DNA of 64,000 nucleotides from Ursus arctos (GCF_023065955.2 NW_026622986.1:14533848-14597847); one strand, 5' to 3'; shown: positions 48,750-60,137, counted from the stretch's first letter. The notes: generated by a model from the sequence alone, not told the origin. Numbers and translations: made by a program.

Positions 48750-49520
48750 GTGGATAAAGACCTAAGAGGAGGGGCCCGACCAGGAGGTACACAAGGCTGA
48801 GAGCAGAGAACCGGGGGAGGAGGGAGGTCGGGTCGACGGGAGGATCACTACGCGACAGGTGGATGGGGAGGACCGCGCGACGCGTGTGGGCGCGCACTCC
48901 CACAGGTGGCGAGCAGGGCCGCGCAGCGAGCTCCATGCAGCCCCAGGCAGAAGCAGCGGGGAAAATGAGCGCAGAGTTGAGATTACAACGGAGTAGCGGA
49001 CAGGGGAAGGAACGAGGTGCGGAAGGCATGCAATGGGAACGGACCGGTTTCTTCCGTTTCCCTTTCTTTCTCCTCAAATCACTCACCAAGAAAATCACAC
49101 TGGGAAGACGGGAGAAAGGAAAGAAAATGGGGAGGAGCGTCCAGGAGCCGCCAGTGCCGCCTCAGGACGTAGTACCACACCTCTGGGGCTCACCGGGCTC
49201 GCCCACAGCCCAGGCCCCAGGCCTTCGCTACGCCTGACCCGCCCCCAGCCCCGTGCTGCTGTCTCTGCGCCTGCGTCAGTGAAGGCCTGCGCGCCCGCCG
49301 CCACACCCACGCCCCGAGGAACGCACATCGGGCACGTGACCCTCGGTACCCGCTCCACCTACCTGAATCCTTCCTGCTCCTCAGGCTCCTCCCCACCGGG
49401 TCCAGCTCTCCCCAGAGGCCCGGCGCCAGCGCGGCCTCAACGACTCGCCCCGCCCCCGCCGGTATTGGCGCCTGCGCACAAGAGCCTTATTGTGTGACGG
49501 CTGCGTACCAACTGCGCTTC
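48750..49520. promoter_or_regulatory. CpG island, shared THNSL1/ENKUR promoter
   Basis: This is the only GC-rich, CpG-dense stretch in an otherwise AT-rich 64 kb, and it lies between the two divergent genes. Visible motifs are a GC box (49,445-49,459), an inverted CCAAT box attgg (49,464-49,468), an NRF1-like gcgcctgcgcac (49,468-49,479), a second gcgcctgcgtc about 200 bp upstream, a CACGTG E-box (49,333-49,338) and a TGACG half-CRE (49,495-49,499). I see no TATA box. The island edges are estimated by eye. Confidence 0.85.
49363..49500 (-). other. THNSL1: Candidate untranslated first exon of THNSL1
   Basis: On the minus strand a strong donor, CAG|GTAGGT, has its intron side at 49,362-49,357, just downstream of the NRF1/GC-box cluster. 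An alternative donor, TTG|GTGAGT, lies at 49,086-49,081. Either would splice over about 7 kb to the coding exon near 42.07 kb. Mammalian THNSL1 is known to have untranslated 5' exons. The transcription start is a guess, so the upstream boundary is approximate. Confidence 0.35.
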
Positions 49521-49708
49521 CGTACTGTCTCTGGTAGAGTATATCTTTCTCTCCAGATACGCAGAGACAGAAACGAGCAATATTTTTAAGGGGATGCCAT
49601 TCAACTCATTATTCCCAAAGGCACATATAAACAGTGGTTTCCATATTGAACTCAAGCAGAAAAACTGCAGGGGGAAACCTAGTTGACCGTGCTGCCTTCC
49701 ACTTCCCC

Positions 49709-49761
49709 GTAGCCTAGCAACTGTTTCCAAGGCAACCACGCCGTCAACAACGCTAAGCAAC
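49709..49761 (+). promoter_or_regulatory. RFX X-box cluster upstream of ENKUR
   Basis: GTAGCC-T-AGCAAC at 49,709-49,721 fits the RFX consensus GTNRCC(N0-3)RGYAAC at every fixed position. It is followed by GTTTCC-AA-GGCAAC at 49,723-49,736, which has one mismatch in its left half-site. A third right half-site, AGCAAC, lies at 49,756-49,761. RFX factors with FOXJ1 drive motile-cilium genes, and enkurin is a motile-cilium protein. Function here is inferred from motif and position. Confidence 0.65.
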
Positions 49762-49961
49762 CCCAAGAGAATTAGAAGGGTAATTTTATTTTCTTCCCAA
49801 GAGGACTGTTAAGAAGAGGTCAAAGGGGAATTAGGTGAAAGAGAGAAACCGTAGTTCTCTGAGAAGACAAGAGTAGGAAAGGAGAAACAGTGAAGAAAAA
49901 GACAGATGTTGGTATAGTGAGAAAAAAAGCTGAATATTTTTAAGGAGTCATTTTGGTGGCC

Positions 49962-50038
49962 ATGGATACAACTTGCTTTTCTGAGAGCATTTATAACCTC
50001 ATACCTATTGACTGGAAGGAGCCTCCCCAGCCTCCTAG
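49962..50038 (+). CDS. ENKUR: Enkurin, coding exon 1 (residues 1-26)
   Basis: Enkurin is a ciliary and sperm-flagellar adaptor that binds TRPC channels, calmodulin and SH3 domains, and it is also a microtubule inner protein of motile axonemes (established knowledge). This exon encodes the conserved N-terminus, with IYNLIP followed by KEPPQPP. The ATG at 49,962 sits in a strong context (gccATGg). An in-frame upstream TTG at 49,953 is not needed. The exon ends in phase 2 at AG|gtatgt, and exon 2 supplies the G that completes Arg26. The gene runs divergently from THNSL1 and shares its promoter region. An RFX X-box cluster lies about 200-250 bp upstream of the ATG. The window encodes 149 of about 256 residues across three exons. 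The calmodulin-binding IQ motif and the C-terminal enkurin domain lie on exons beyond the right edge. Confidence 0.95.
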
Positions 50039-52439
50039 GTATGTGGGTAAGCAAAGATTATCACTTGAAACAAGAAGAGGGAAAAATTATTGCCATTTAG
50101 GGTTAACTGAGCATCGTATGACGTTGAGAAAGAAAGAACATATATTTTTGTCTCACTGAAGTAGCCTTGGATTTCAGCCTAAGGAAGTGGCTGCAAATCT
50201 AGGTATTTCGCATCTCACAATTCACAGAGAGGGCCATCCAGTGCTGTGAGAGGGCCGTTTTATTATGTTAGCTGCCTGTTAATACAGTATGTAATTGTTT
50301 CGTAATTTATTTAATTGTTCATACATGATGTGGTATACAAAATAGCGTGAAATTTCTTGTTGCTGTTGAGAAGAAAAAATCATTTATATTATCCTGTGTT
50401 AGGATACTTGGTATTTGGTTTCAGGAGTTCATTGTTTTATTTCTGACTACACTACTGATCCCTCTCTAAAGGGAGAGTAGTTATTTATTTCTGAGATTAT
50501 TGTCAAATATAAATTCTTGTTTGATTCTGAAGCTCAGTTTTTTGATTGGTAAAACAGAATAGATTAGCTTCTAAGGTCTTCTCTGGATCTGATAGTTGGA
50601 TAGAAGGAAGAGTAGATGGGTGGTGGCCCAAAAGTATGTAATTGAGTTAAAATATTTACAAGGTATTAGGAGCCCTTAAGTTCCCCACATTTCAAAAAGT
50701 TAACCCCAAAGTAAATATCTCATTTACTATCCTCTGTAGGAATTTAGAACTTATGTAAATCTATGGGGAGAAAAGAAGGTGACTAGTGCAGAAAATTTTA
50801 TTCCTCCTAGTACTCAAAATATTTGCTGGTTTTTACCTTCTTTTGCTGATGCAAGTCAAAACCACATTGAAAAAGCACTAGGCTAAAAAGTAGGCTCTGT
50901 AACTAATTGGTTTGGGAATCATTAATAAATTTTCATTTGTTTTATGATGTGTAAAACAAACTAAATGATTCAGATAATCTTTACGTTTCCTTTCAGTAAT
51001 CACTTAGGTGCATAGCATCAACAAGTGGGCAAATCCTTCCATTTTAAGCCTGAGTATCTAGTTTTAACAAGAGCAGTACCTATATTATATTCTATTAGCT
51101 TCTCAAAATCTAGTTGAAACTGGAAAGAGGAATGTAAAGTAAAATGTGATGGAGTTTCAGAGTTTGGGAAAAGGATTCAAATTAACTACTGCTGAATGAA
51201 TTTTTGGTCACAAATTCCTGTATGTTGTATTAGATGAAGCTCCTCCTTTCTGTAACCACCGGTAGATTGTATTTTCTATAGAGAACTGAATTTGAACGTT
51301 AAGGTATTTTATGAGATAGGTGTTTTGTTCACTGGTAATTAAAAAAGATGCACCTTTACTGCCTCTAAGTAATTTTTTCACGAAATTTCCTAGGAACAAT
51401 CTTTATTCATTTGGCAAGCAATAAATGAGCCCCTGTTATGTGTATAACGTTGCCCTTGGAGAATGCTCTTGGGAAATGTTGGAAGTGACAGCACAAACTC
51501 CTTGGTTGACTCTGAAGGACTAAGTAGGGAAAAGGAACTCCTGGTGAAGGGAATAGAAGGCATCCAAATGTGCCAAAGAACTCTCTCTGTTAGAGTGAGA
51601 CTATCCACAACAACCTATGCTGTTTGCAACAACCCTGAGAAGGTTTTAATGTGAAAATGTGTCAGGCAAGCAAACCACCGATATATAAAAACAGAGCATG
51701 ATAACACATTCCTCTCACCACACTAACGTTTACTTGTCCTGACCCAATCCCCTTACTAATGGGAAGAATTAATAATAAGAAAGAAATGTATTAACCTACA
51801 AGACTTATTTGCATTACTGAGTTACAAATCCAGCTTCAGGAAAGCTCACTGCAGCTCTTTGCAAGATTAGCAAAAAATGTCCAGCTTTCACAAAGAAGTG
51901 GATTCCTCAACAACTTAACTGCATTGTGATCTCCCACATCTCAGAGGTTACAGTCTCCTTGGGACACTACAGTATAAACATGAACATGTTGACTAACAAT
52001 AAAACCATATATTATTGGAAACCCTAATGAGAGATGCAGATAACTGAGAACTCAGAAAATGGATATATGTAACAAAAGTGGGGTGAAGGGCATCCTCTTG
52101 CAGTTGAACTTAATGAGCTGGGACTCAAGATGTAATGGTGTTAAAGTCAATGAGAAGCCATGAATCCATTTTCAAAATTTCAGTTGCTCATGATGCTTGA
52201 GATAGTTTCCAAGATGTTCACCAAATTTGTCACCCTTCTACTGATGGCTCCAGTTACTTAATGTCTCCAATCATTCTGTCTTTCTTTTTTGTTTAAGGTA
52301 ATATTCTAGGTATGTACTGAACAGCCCATGGTACCATATCTCTTTCCTTGCAGTGCAATACTTTTATTAATACACTCATTAGCATTTTGACATTCATTTC
52401 CCTGCCATTGCCTCACATTGAAATTTCCACATGAACTAT

Positions 52440-52850
52440 GACTAAGGTTGGTCTCTACCATCTTATAATTAATGTAACTGTTTTTGATCTAAACTCATTG
52501 TTATCTGTGGAGATAGTTTTGAACTTTGACTCTTTCATATACTCTCTCAACCATCCCTCCCAGCTTTGTGTCTTTTGCAAATCTAGTAAGTATGTCTTTT
52601 ATATCTCCACCTGTCATCGAACAGGGCAAGTACTTTGCACTTTAGTAGGCTACTTCTTTAGTAGGCTACTAGACACATCTTTTTAGGCTGACACCAACAC
52701 AGATTTTGAGGGTTCAGTCAGTCATCCATATGCATCCATTAATCAATTCATATTTCTTTACCTTATCAGCAAGGATAAGAGGCTTTGCCAACATAAGATG
52801 TATATTACGTCTAAGGTATTTGCCTGATTTATGAGTCAAATAATCTTTTT
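52440..52850 (-). repeat. CR1/L3-like LINE relic
   Basis: 'cagctttgtgtcttttgcaaatctagtaagtatg', 'ggctgacaccaacacag', 'attcatatttctttaccttatcagcaaggata' and 'gctttgccaac' follow, in order, the antisense of CR1/L3 reverse-transcriptase sequence. Confidence 0.5.
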
Positions 52851-53654
52851 TTAAAAATGATGTTCATTTCAGTGAACTGAAACTCCAAATGGCTTGTTTA
52901 ATCATTGCTTCTCTATAAGTTTTTAGATGCGCTCCAAAATTGACCTCAGGCTCACCATTGTGGAGTTTCTGGGTGCATACTTTTTTAAAAATGGAAGTAT
53001 TTAATGTGTAAGCACCCACTAGTTGGCTGTTTTTAGGCTTTCTGGTTTTCATTGATGTTAACTGTGACATGTAGTCGGAATTTCATTTGCAGAGCTCCTC
53101 ATTCTTCTTGGACTATCTTTCATTTTTTTCCAATTTCCATACTGTTAAATCTGTATTTTCTGAGGCTTTGTAACATCTCTTCGTTTAAAGTCTAGCTATG
53201 TATCTAACTTTGCTAAGCAATCTTGACTATTGTGAAATCTTAGATGACAGGATCATTTTCTCCTGAGATTCAGACAATTTGTAGCCAATAATTCAATTGG
53301 GGAAAGCAGTAGTCCTTTCAAATGAACTTCTATTCAAAGAATGTCAAAAATATTCCAAAGCCTTTGTTTTTAGTATAGTGAAATTTTATGTTAAAATTCC
53401 CATTGTTCCAATATATGGTCTCAGAATTTTGTACCTAGTGTTAGAAATTGTTATTCAGATTTTTAATTTGGCTGTCCAGTCTCTGCAGACTTCCATAATA
53501 ATAACACTTCTTTTCATCTCTTGTAAAGAAAAGAAAGTAAACTTTACATGTACTAACATGGAAAGAGATCACATTGTATTAAGTTTTAAAAAGCAAGTTA
53601 TATTTCATACATAAATAGAAATATAGAAAACTGAATTTATTTGGAAAATGGGTT

Positions 53655-53728
53655 GAGGAAAACTAGATTTTTATTCATTTTTTAAAATTGAGATGTAACT
53701 GGCATATACCATTATATTAGTTTCATCA
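53655..53728 (-). repeat. Short L1 3'-end fragment
   Basis: 'aaaattgagatgtaactggcatataccattatattagtttca' is the old-L1 3' segment also seen at 19.1 kb. Confidence 0.45.
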
Positions 53729-54749
53729 TTGTTTTCTATTTTTGTAATTTGGAAAAGCAAAAAATTATTCAAATAGAATAAAACGTATTGTTTCATGTAA
53801 CAAAACGTATTTTCAGCTCACAAAATAATGTATTGAATCACAAGATTGAAAATTAAAAAGAGGTGAGAGTATACATACTCTTTTCTTACCACAAGGAAAG
53901 TTATTTCATTAATCAAGAGATAATATCTGCCAGTTCCAACCTGCGTATGAAATTTAAGGCACAAGTTTGGATTGAACATTATTTTCTGAAGGTATCTAAT
54001 GAGCTCATTCAGTTTAGACCATAATTAATCCTTAGCTATTGAATTCAAGATTGAGGAAGTCCCCAAAAAGCAAGAAGCAATTCAGTGTTGCTCCAAAGAA
54101 ATTTATCCAGATTGTGTAAGAAGAGAGTACAAGTTGTTAAAAGTGGTATAGCTAAACTTCTGTGTCCAATCAAGGATGGAATTTCGTCTCTCACCTTAAA
54201 CAACTAAAACAATAGGGGGGAAAAGTGTACATCAATGGTTTTCAGACAATGGACAACAAGCAGCACAGAGCAGTCATCCCTAGGAGAAGAGAAACAAGCC
54301 TCACAATTGCCCCACCATTCTTCCTAGAGAGTTTCCAGGCCAAAGTCCAGAGAAGAGGAATTTAAACAAAACCCAGCAGTTCCTTGAGTTAAATGGGACA
54401 GAGTTCAGAGCCTGGGGAGTTCAAGGCATGTAGAGTTCATAGCACAGAGACACGGAGTACCAGAGAGGAAAGAACCGGAGAGAGAGAAAAAGAGAGGGAG
54501 TGTGTGTGCTATAGAAATATGCAAGATTTTTCTGAAATCTTTGGTTGACATTACATGTATGCAATGAACCTACAGAGGCCAGAAACATAACCAACAGAAG
54601 ATAGTAGAGCCGGATAAAGTTTGAATTCCCACCAGCCAGAGTGGAAACACCTCCTGGGGCACAGGGCATTGAGTAGTCCACTCAAAAGTATATTGCCTGC
54701 CTCAGTAGTGGGGCCAAATTAGAGCTAGACTTAAAGCTTTTCTGGACCC

Positions 54750-57085
54750 AGAAATATAATCCATAACCAAAAGAAAAATCAGTCAATACAAACAGACAAA
54801 GAAATGACATCAATGAGAGAATTAGTAGACAAGAGCATTAAAATTATTTTAAATATTCTCTATGTATTCAAAAAGGTAGAGGAAAACATGAGCAAGATAC
54901 AAAGAGAAATGGAAGGACTAAAAAAAAAAGACCAAACAAAAACAAAACAAAACAAAACAAAAAAACAAAAAACAAAACCAAATTCTAACTTCTAGACATA
55001 AAGGATACCACTTCTAGAATGAAAATGGTCTACTGGATGGGATTAACAGTAGCTAAAACACTGAAGAAAATACTGTTGAATTTGAAGACAAAGTAATAGA
55101 ACAATACAAAATGAAAGGAAAAAACCGAAAAGGAAAAAAGTGAATCAGTGAGTTGTAGACGACATCAAGCAGCCTAACATAAGTATAATTAGAATTGCAG
55201 AAGGAGAGGAGAGAGATGGGTAAATAGAAAACATACTTGAATAATGACCAAAATTTTGACATAGTTAATGAAATTTCCAAATCCACAAATCCAAGAATCA
55301 CAATGAGCCCTAAGCAGAAAGAAGAAAAAGAAGAAGGAGGAGGAGAAGAAGAAGACCATACCAAGGGATATTACAATCAAATTTCTTAAAACCAGAAATA
55401 AAGAGAAAAATCTTAAAAGCAGCCAAAGGAAAAAGAAACATCGAATACACAAGAAGAAAGATAGCAAATATCTCATCAGAAACAATAGAAGCCAGAAGTT
55501 ACAAAGTCCTTAATGCACAAGAAAGGGTATAAGTTGGAAATTTGGATTTACATAATGAAATAAAGAACACTGGAAATGGTAAATATACGATAAATATTAG
55601 AAATTATTTTTCTCTTTAAATTTAATTAAAATATAGTTAGCTTTTTACAGGGGATTAATCACAATGAATTATGGGTTTTATAACACATTGAAGTAAAATA
55701 TATTAAACACTGGGACAAAGGTGGGAGGAGGAGTAAATGGAAATATTCTTTTGTACAGTTCTTATACTGTGTGTGACATGGTATAATGTTACTTGAAGGT
55801 AGGCTCTGGTAAGTTAAACATGTATATTGTAAACTTTAGAATATCCACAAAATAAAGTCAAACAAAAATAAAAACTAAGGTGAAACAAAAAGAGGAAGAA
55901 TGAACAAAGGTGTATGTAGAAAACAAATAGCGCGATGGAAAATTTAAACACAAATGTATTTTTAAAATTACATCAGGTATTAATGGTCTAAACAAATAAA
56001 AGAGATTAGAAAGAGTTAAATTTCTGTGCCCTCCATAAAAAAAAAAAAAACCAACCCTTTAACAAATAGTCACAAAATAAGTAAAAAGTCAAAGAATGGA
56101 ATAACACTGTGTTGCCACAGATCAAAGGAGTCCTGAGGTGGTTTTGTTAATACGAGATAGAGCAGATTTTAGAGTACAGAGTTTCAAAAGGAATAAAGAA
56201 CTTTACTTCATAATGATGAAGTAGTCGCTTCAAGACGATCTGGTAATTTTAAATGTTATGACCTATGATCAGAATTTCAAAATACAGAAAGCAACAATTG
56301 ATAGAACTAAAAGAAGAAACGAACAAATCCACAATTGTAGTCAGAGATTTCAACATTTTTCCATAATTAGTAGACCACTTGAAAATACTACCCGTGTGAC
56401 CTGAGTGATATTTATAGAACATTCCGGCCAGCAACAGCCAAGTACATTTTCTTTTTGACTGTATATAGAACATTTACCAGGTTAGACTCTACTTTGTGCC
56501 ATAATACAAGTGTCAGAAAGTTTAAGAGGATTGAAATTGTACAAAATATATACTTTAGCCATAGTAGAAATTAATTAGAAATCAGAAAGACATCTGGAAA
56601 ATCCCCAAATATTTGGAAACCAAACAAAGCACATCTAAGGAAACTCTTAAGTCAAAGAAAATAACGGAAAAGAATTAAGAAAGTATTGTAAGCTGAATGA
56701 AAAGGACGACACAAGCATATCAAGATTCGTGGGATGCAGCTATAAGCAGGCTTAGAGGAATTCTACAGTTTTAAATACTTCTAATAGGAAACTATTAAGT
56801 TTAAAGTCAAATACCTAAAGATGCACCCTAAGAAACTCAATCGAGAAGGGCAAATTAAACCAGAATAAGGGGAAATAATAAAGATAAGTGTGGAAATCAC
56901 TGAAATGGAAAACATGTGAACATTAGAGAAACACAATGACAAGATCAATGAAATAAATGCCTAGCTAGACAGATCAGCAGAGAGAACAAGGACACAATTC
57001 ACCAATATCAGGAATGGGAGAGGTGACATCCCTGTCGATGCTACACATGTTCACAAGTTAACAAGGAAATACTATAAACTTGACC
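54750..57085 (+). repeat. Decayed L1, ORF1 region through ORF2
   Basis: In sense order: HAL1/L1 ORF1-region text (54.78-55.57 kb), ORF2 endonuclease text ('agtcagagatttcaacatttttcc', 'gatatttatagaacattcc', 'aaatccccaaatatttggaaacc') and RT-proximal text ('atatcaggaatgggagaggtgacatccctg'). Every frame is broken by stops and indels, so it is inactive. An (AAAAC)n tract lies inside at 54,934-54,979. Confidence 0.88.
54934..54979. repeat. (AAAAC)n simple repeat
   Basis: A run of aaaac units within the L1 relic. Confidence 0.9.
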
Positions 57086-57275
57086 CTGGAGCCTCTCTCT
57101 GAGGGCAAAGCTTCCATCAAGGGTGCTTGATAGACAGGGCTCAGATAATCACACTTTATGTCTGTCTCTGAATGAATATAGACTTATATATATTTAAAGT
57201 GTATATCTTTTCTTAAACTTGAAATCACTTTTACTGGAAATACAAATGCTACAACTTTTTTTTTTTTAATTTTAG

Positions 57276-57421
57276 GTACATATCCATTTTTAAGACATCT
57301 GTAAAAGATAACATGCAAAAACATAAAACTGCAATGAAGACTATGGGACCACCAAAAGTTGAAGTACCTTCTCCAAAGGATTTCCTGAAGAAACATTCAA
57401 AGGAAAAACCTCTACCACCCA
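57276..57421 (+). CDS. ENKUR: Enkurin, coding exon 2 (residues 26-75)
   Basis: A T-rich tract ending in ttttag at 57,275 forms the acceptor, and A|gtaggt after 57,421 forms the donor. The 146 bp exon starts with the last base of Arg26 and ends with the first base of Lys75. The translation includes YISIFK, a lysine-rich stretch, then VEVPSPKDFLKKHSKEK, which matches the mammalian protein. The phases agree exactly with exons 1 and 3, which supports these junctions. Confidence 0.95.
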
Positions 57422-59532
57422 GTAGGTTTTATCACTCTATTTAATAGTAAAAGGGCTAACAGATCAATTAACTAGAATTATCTTACAGTCAATGAATATC
57501 GAATGTTCACAGGTGAGAAGTTTACCTCATATTTAACAGAATCTGAAGTTCTAGGAGAAAGTAGTAGTAGAGAATGTAGTGGAACAAGAAGGTGGAGAAT
57601 ACTAAGTTGTCCCCAAAATCGACTTTCCCTGTGATGGTACAAGCATCTGACCTACATCGTGGACTAGCCAGTAAAGCCCCACCTCCAGCCCCACATGCCT
57701 CACCATTTTGGTCCCTAGCCAGATGATCTCAGTAACAAATAACAATTACAAGAAGAGTTCGAAACCCCAGTGAGAAGATTGTGTGGCTTCTAAACACTAT
57801 CTGGTCTTTTCTGTAAGAGATGAGACTCACAACTGTTATACCAGTTGAAGCAACTATCAGGCATGGGCTTTAACTGTCCCAGATCTCTAAGACCATTAAG
57901 ACAGTAAATGAGTCAGGTGTCATGGAGGAGGCTTCATGAATGAGTGGGAGACAAAGCCAACTTCTTGGGCCTGTGTGTAGTCACACAGGGCCGTGTGCTT
58001 AGAAGTTTGGCTTAATGCTCTGCTTTGCTCTCTTGAAATTCTTAATTTTTGATCAAGGAGCTCCACGTCGTCATCTTGTAGTAGGCTTTGCAAATTATGT
58101 AATTAATCATGGTCCTAGAGTATATAGCTATTAGGAAAAAGGCCACCTGGAAAACAGACGGGTATGTATGCATGGAAGCAGCTTCTTCCTATCCTGGGTG
58201 TGTCTTTCCTGATGTTTTAGGATGATAGAGAGGACAGGGAAATTAGTCTCTCTCTTTTACAGTTAGCCTTTTTCTGTTGCCTGGCATCAAGGAAATAATG
58301 CAACATCTCAAGCCCAGCTAGGCTGTACCTTTTGACAAAAGTGAAACTACTTCTCCCTTTGGCAATATTTTATATCCCACAATCCCCTTTCATAACCCAT
58401 AATGGCATGACAAAGGATGAGGATATTATCAGGAAAGATGGAAAAAGCAACTCTAAAAATACAACATTTTTGCATAAATTCATGTCTTTCAAAAGTCTCT
58501 TTTGTATATTTCTCAAGGGGAGTCTTGGTACTTTGTGACCCACAACCACTTGAGAGCACTGGAAAATCTTAAAATGGAATCAGTTTATTTCAATGATATT
58601 ATTTAGGTTCTCATGTATCCTCTCTGGAGTTAAGCACATTATATAACACAACTACCAAACATATAAATCCTAAATATCAAATAAGGAAAAAGAGATGAAG
58701 TCTCTCTCTCCCCTTATAACAGGACAAAACAAACACAAAATTATATTAGCCTCGTGAATAATCAAGAAGGTGGGGGTGTTGCAAGAGTTCAATCCAATGA
58801 GTTAAAGGTAATGTAGAGCAAGGCCGCTTCCAGTCTCTTTTCGAATATTCTGTCATTTTGAACACAATAGTTTTGAAGAGAGTAATTTGCTAGACACACT
58901 GAACGATACTTTACAGATACATGAACATTTCTCTAACTTCAAATGATAGAACATCTGCATGACAAGGCTGTGTTGACCTTGCCATTTTGATAAAAAACAA
59001 ACCATTTGGTTTTCAGATTTATTATCACAGCTACCAAATAACTTGTGAAGAGACGCCCTCATGCCATTTTTCAAGCCTCACCCCACTGCCAACCCCTACA
59101 CCTGGGATGACAGAAAAGGTGAGGTTTAAATAGATTAACATGACGAAAAGACAGGGCCGGCTCTAGGCACCATCGGGCGGACAACCAAAGCCAGTCAAGG
59201 GTTGTAATTTACTCACGTAAGAATGAATTATCAGCCTTTCTAAACTGTTTCCTCATTTTCTAAGAATTCAGTTTTCCCTCTTATATACATTTCTAACGCT
59301 GCAGATTTCCTTAGAGTTACCTTTGCATGCACTTTCAATTCATAATTAAATTGGGCCTCTTAATATTTTCCAAGTGAACGTCTAGAGAATAGATAACTCT
59401 AGTTTTTTAGGCAAACAGATTAGGCAAACCTCATTTGGTTGAATGTATCTGGTAGAAGGAAGCTATTTGGGTTGTAACAACGAGCCCTTATTCTCTGCTC
59501 CAGGCTTTATAGGAACTCCAAATTCAATTTCT

Positions 59533-59669
59533 TTTTTTTTTTATAATAATTTTTTATTATGTTATGTTAGTCACCATACAGTACACCCCAAGTTTTTGAT
59601 GTAAAGTTCCATGATTCATTACTTGCGTATAACACCCAGTGCACCATGCAATACGTGCCCTCCTTAATA
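59533..59669 (-). mobile_element. Recent 5'-truncated L1 insertion
   Basis: A T-tract followed by 'aataattttttattatgttatgttagtcaccatacagtaca' and 'cacccagtgcaccatgcaatacgtgccctcctta' is the 3' end of a carnivore L1. The 14-bp duplication caaattcaatttct is identical at 59,519-59,532 and 59,670-59,683. Confidence 0.93.
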
Positions 59670-59821
59670 CAAATTCAATTTCTAACAATGCTCACAACAT
59701 CTCATTAATACGTTAAATCGGAAGATACAATTTTGGTAGATCAGAAACAGTAAACAATTTCACATATAGTTCAAGCAAATACATATATTATAGTCTACGT
59801 ATTAAATTTTATTTTTTCTTT

Positions 59822-59965
59822 CCCCCCATGACGTAAATTCCATGAGAACAGGGACTTGTCTCATGTTCATTACTATATCTGCAGTTCCGAGGACATTAAC
59901 TGGGGACGTAGTATTTCTCAACAAAAACACAGTGCGTGAATTAATGAATAAGTAACTATTCAAAA
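59822..59965 (+). repeat. L2 3'-end fragment
   Basis: 'gacgtaaattccatgagaacagggacttgtctcatgttcattactatatctgcagttccgagg' matches the L2 3' end. Confidence 0.85.
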
Positions 59966-60010
59966 ACCCCTTGATAATATTTCTGGGTGTGTGGAATTAA
60001 TATCAGCAGT

Positions 60011-60137
60011 GTTGGCTTGCTAGGGCTGCCATAATGAAATATTGCGGACTGGGTGGCTTAAACAGAAATGTATTTGGTACTAGTGTTAGAGCTTCCACAT
60101 ATGTATACTGGAGGGGACACAATTCAGCCCATTACAA
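60011..60137 (-). mobile_element. MLT1-type LTR fragment, internally deleted
   Basis: 'ggcttgctagggctgccataatgaaatattgcggactgggtggcttaaacagaaatgtattt' joins directly to 'tactggaggggacacaattcagcccatta'. These are the two ends of an MLT1 LTR with the middle missing. Confidence 0.75.

Larger units (their letters stand above)
42078..49080 (-). other. THNSL1 5'-UTR intron (inferred)
   Basis: This AT-rich stretch of about 7 kb lies between the coding exon and the CpG island. It contains a Tigger DNA-transposon fossil (44.9-45.6 kb), a hAT element (47.26-47.50 kb) and an (AC)n repeat at 48.0 kb. I see no coding exon and no CAN-SINE. The boundaries depend on unproven splice sites. Confidence 0.45.
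50039..57275 (+). other. ENKUR intron 1
   Basis: The intron is bounded by gtatgt and ttttag, and its 7.2 kb are set by matching phases. It holds a CR1/L3-like relic (52.4-52.85 kb), a short L1 3'-end fragment (53.66 kb) and a long decayed L1 (54.75-57.09 kb). I recognise nothing in 50.04-52.4 kb except short T-rich and A-rich tracts. Confidence 0.9.

Noticed and set aside
48724..49098. 124-codon ORFs on both strands at the island
   Set aside because: Overlapping open frames on both strands of a GC-rich island are expected by chance, and neither shows a family signature.
49033..49497. 154-codon plus-strand ORF over the CpG island
   Set aside because: GC-rich sequence lacks stop codons by composition. 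The translation is Pro/Ala/Arg-rich low complexity with no domain, and it lies in the promoter region.
49953..49961. Upstream in-frame start (TTG) for ENKUR
   Set aside because: The ATG at 49,962 has a strong context and gives the known enkurin N-terminus, so a non-ATG start adding three residues is unnecessary.
54750..57085. Possibly active L1
   Set aside because: Both ORFs are broken by many stops and indels, and the 3' end is absent.
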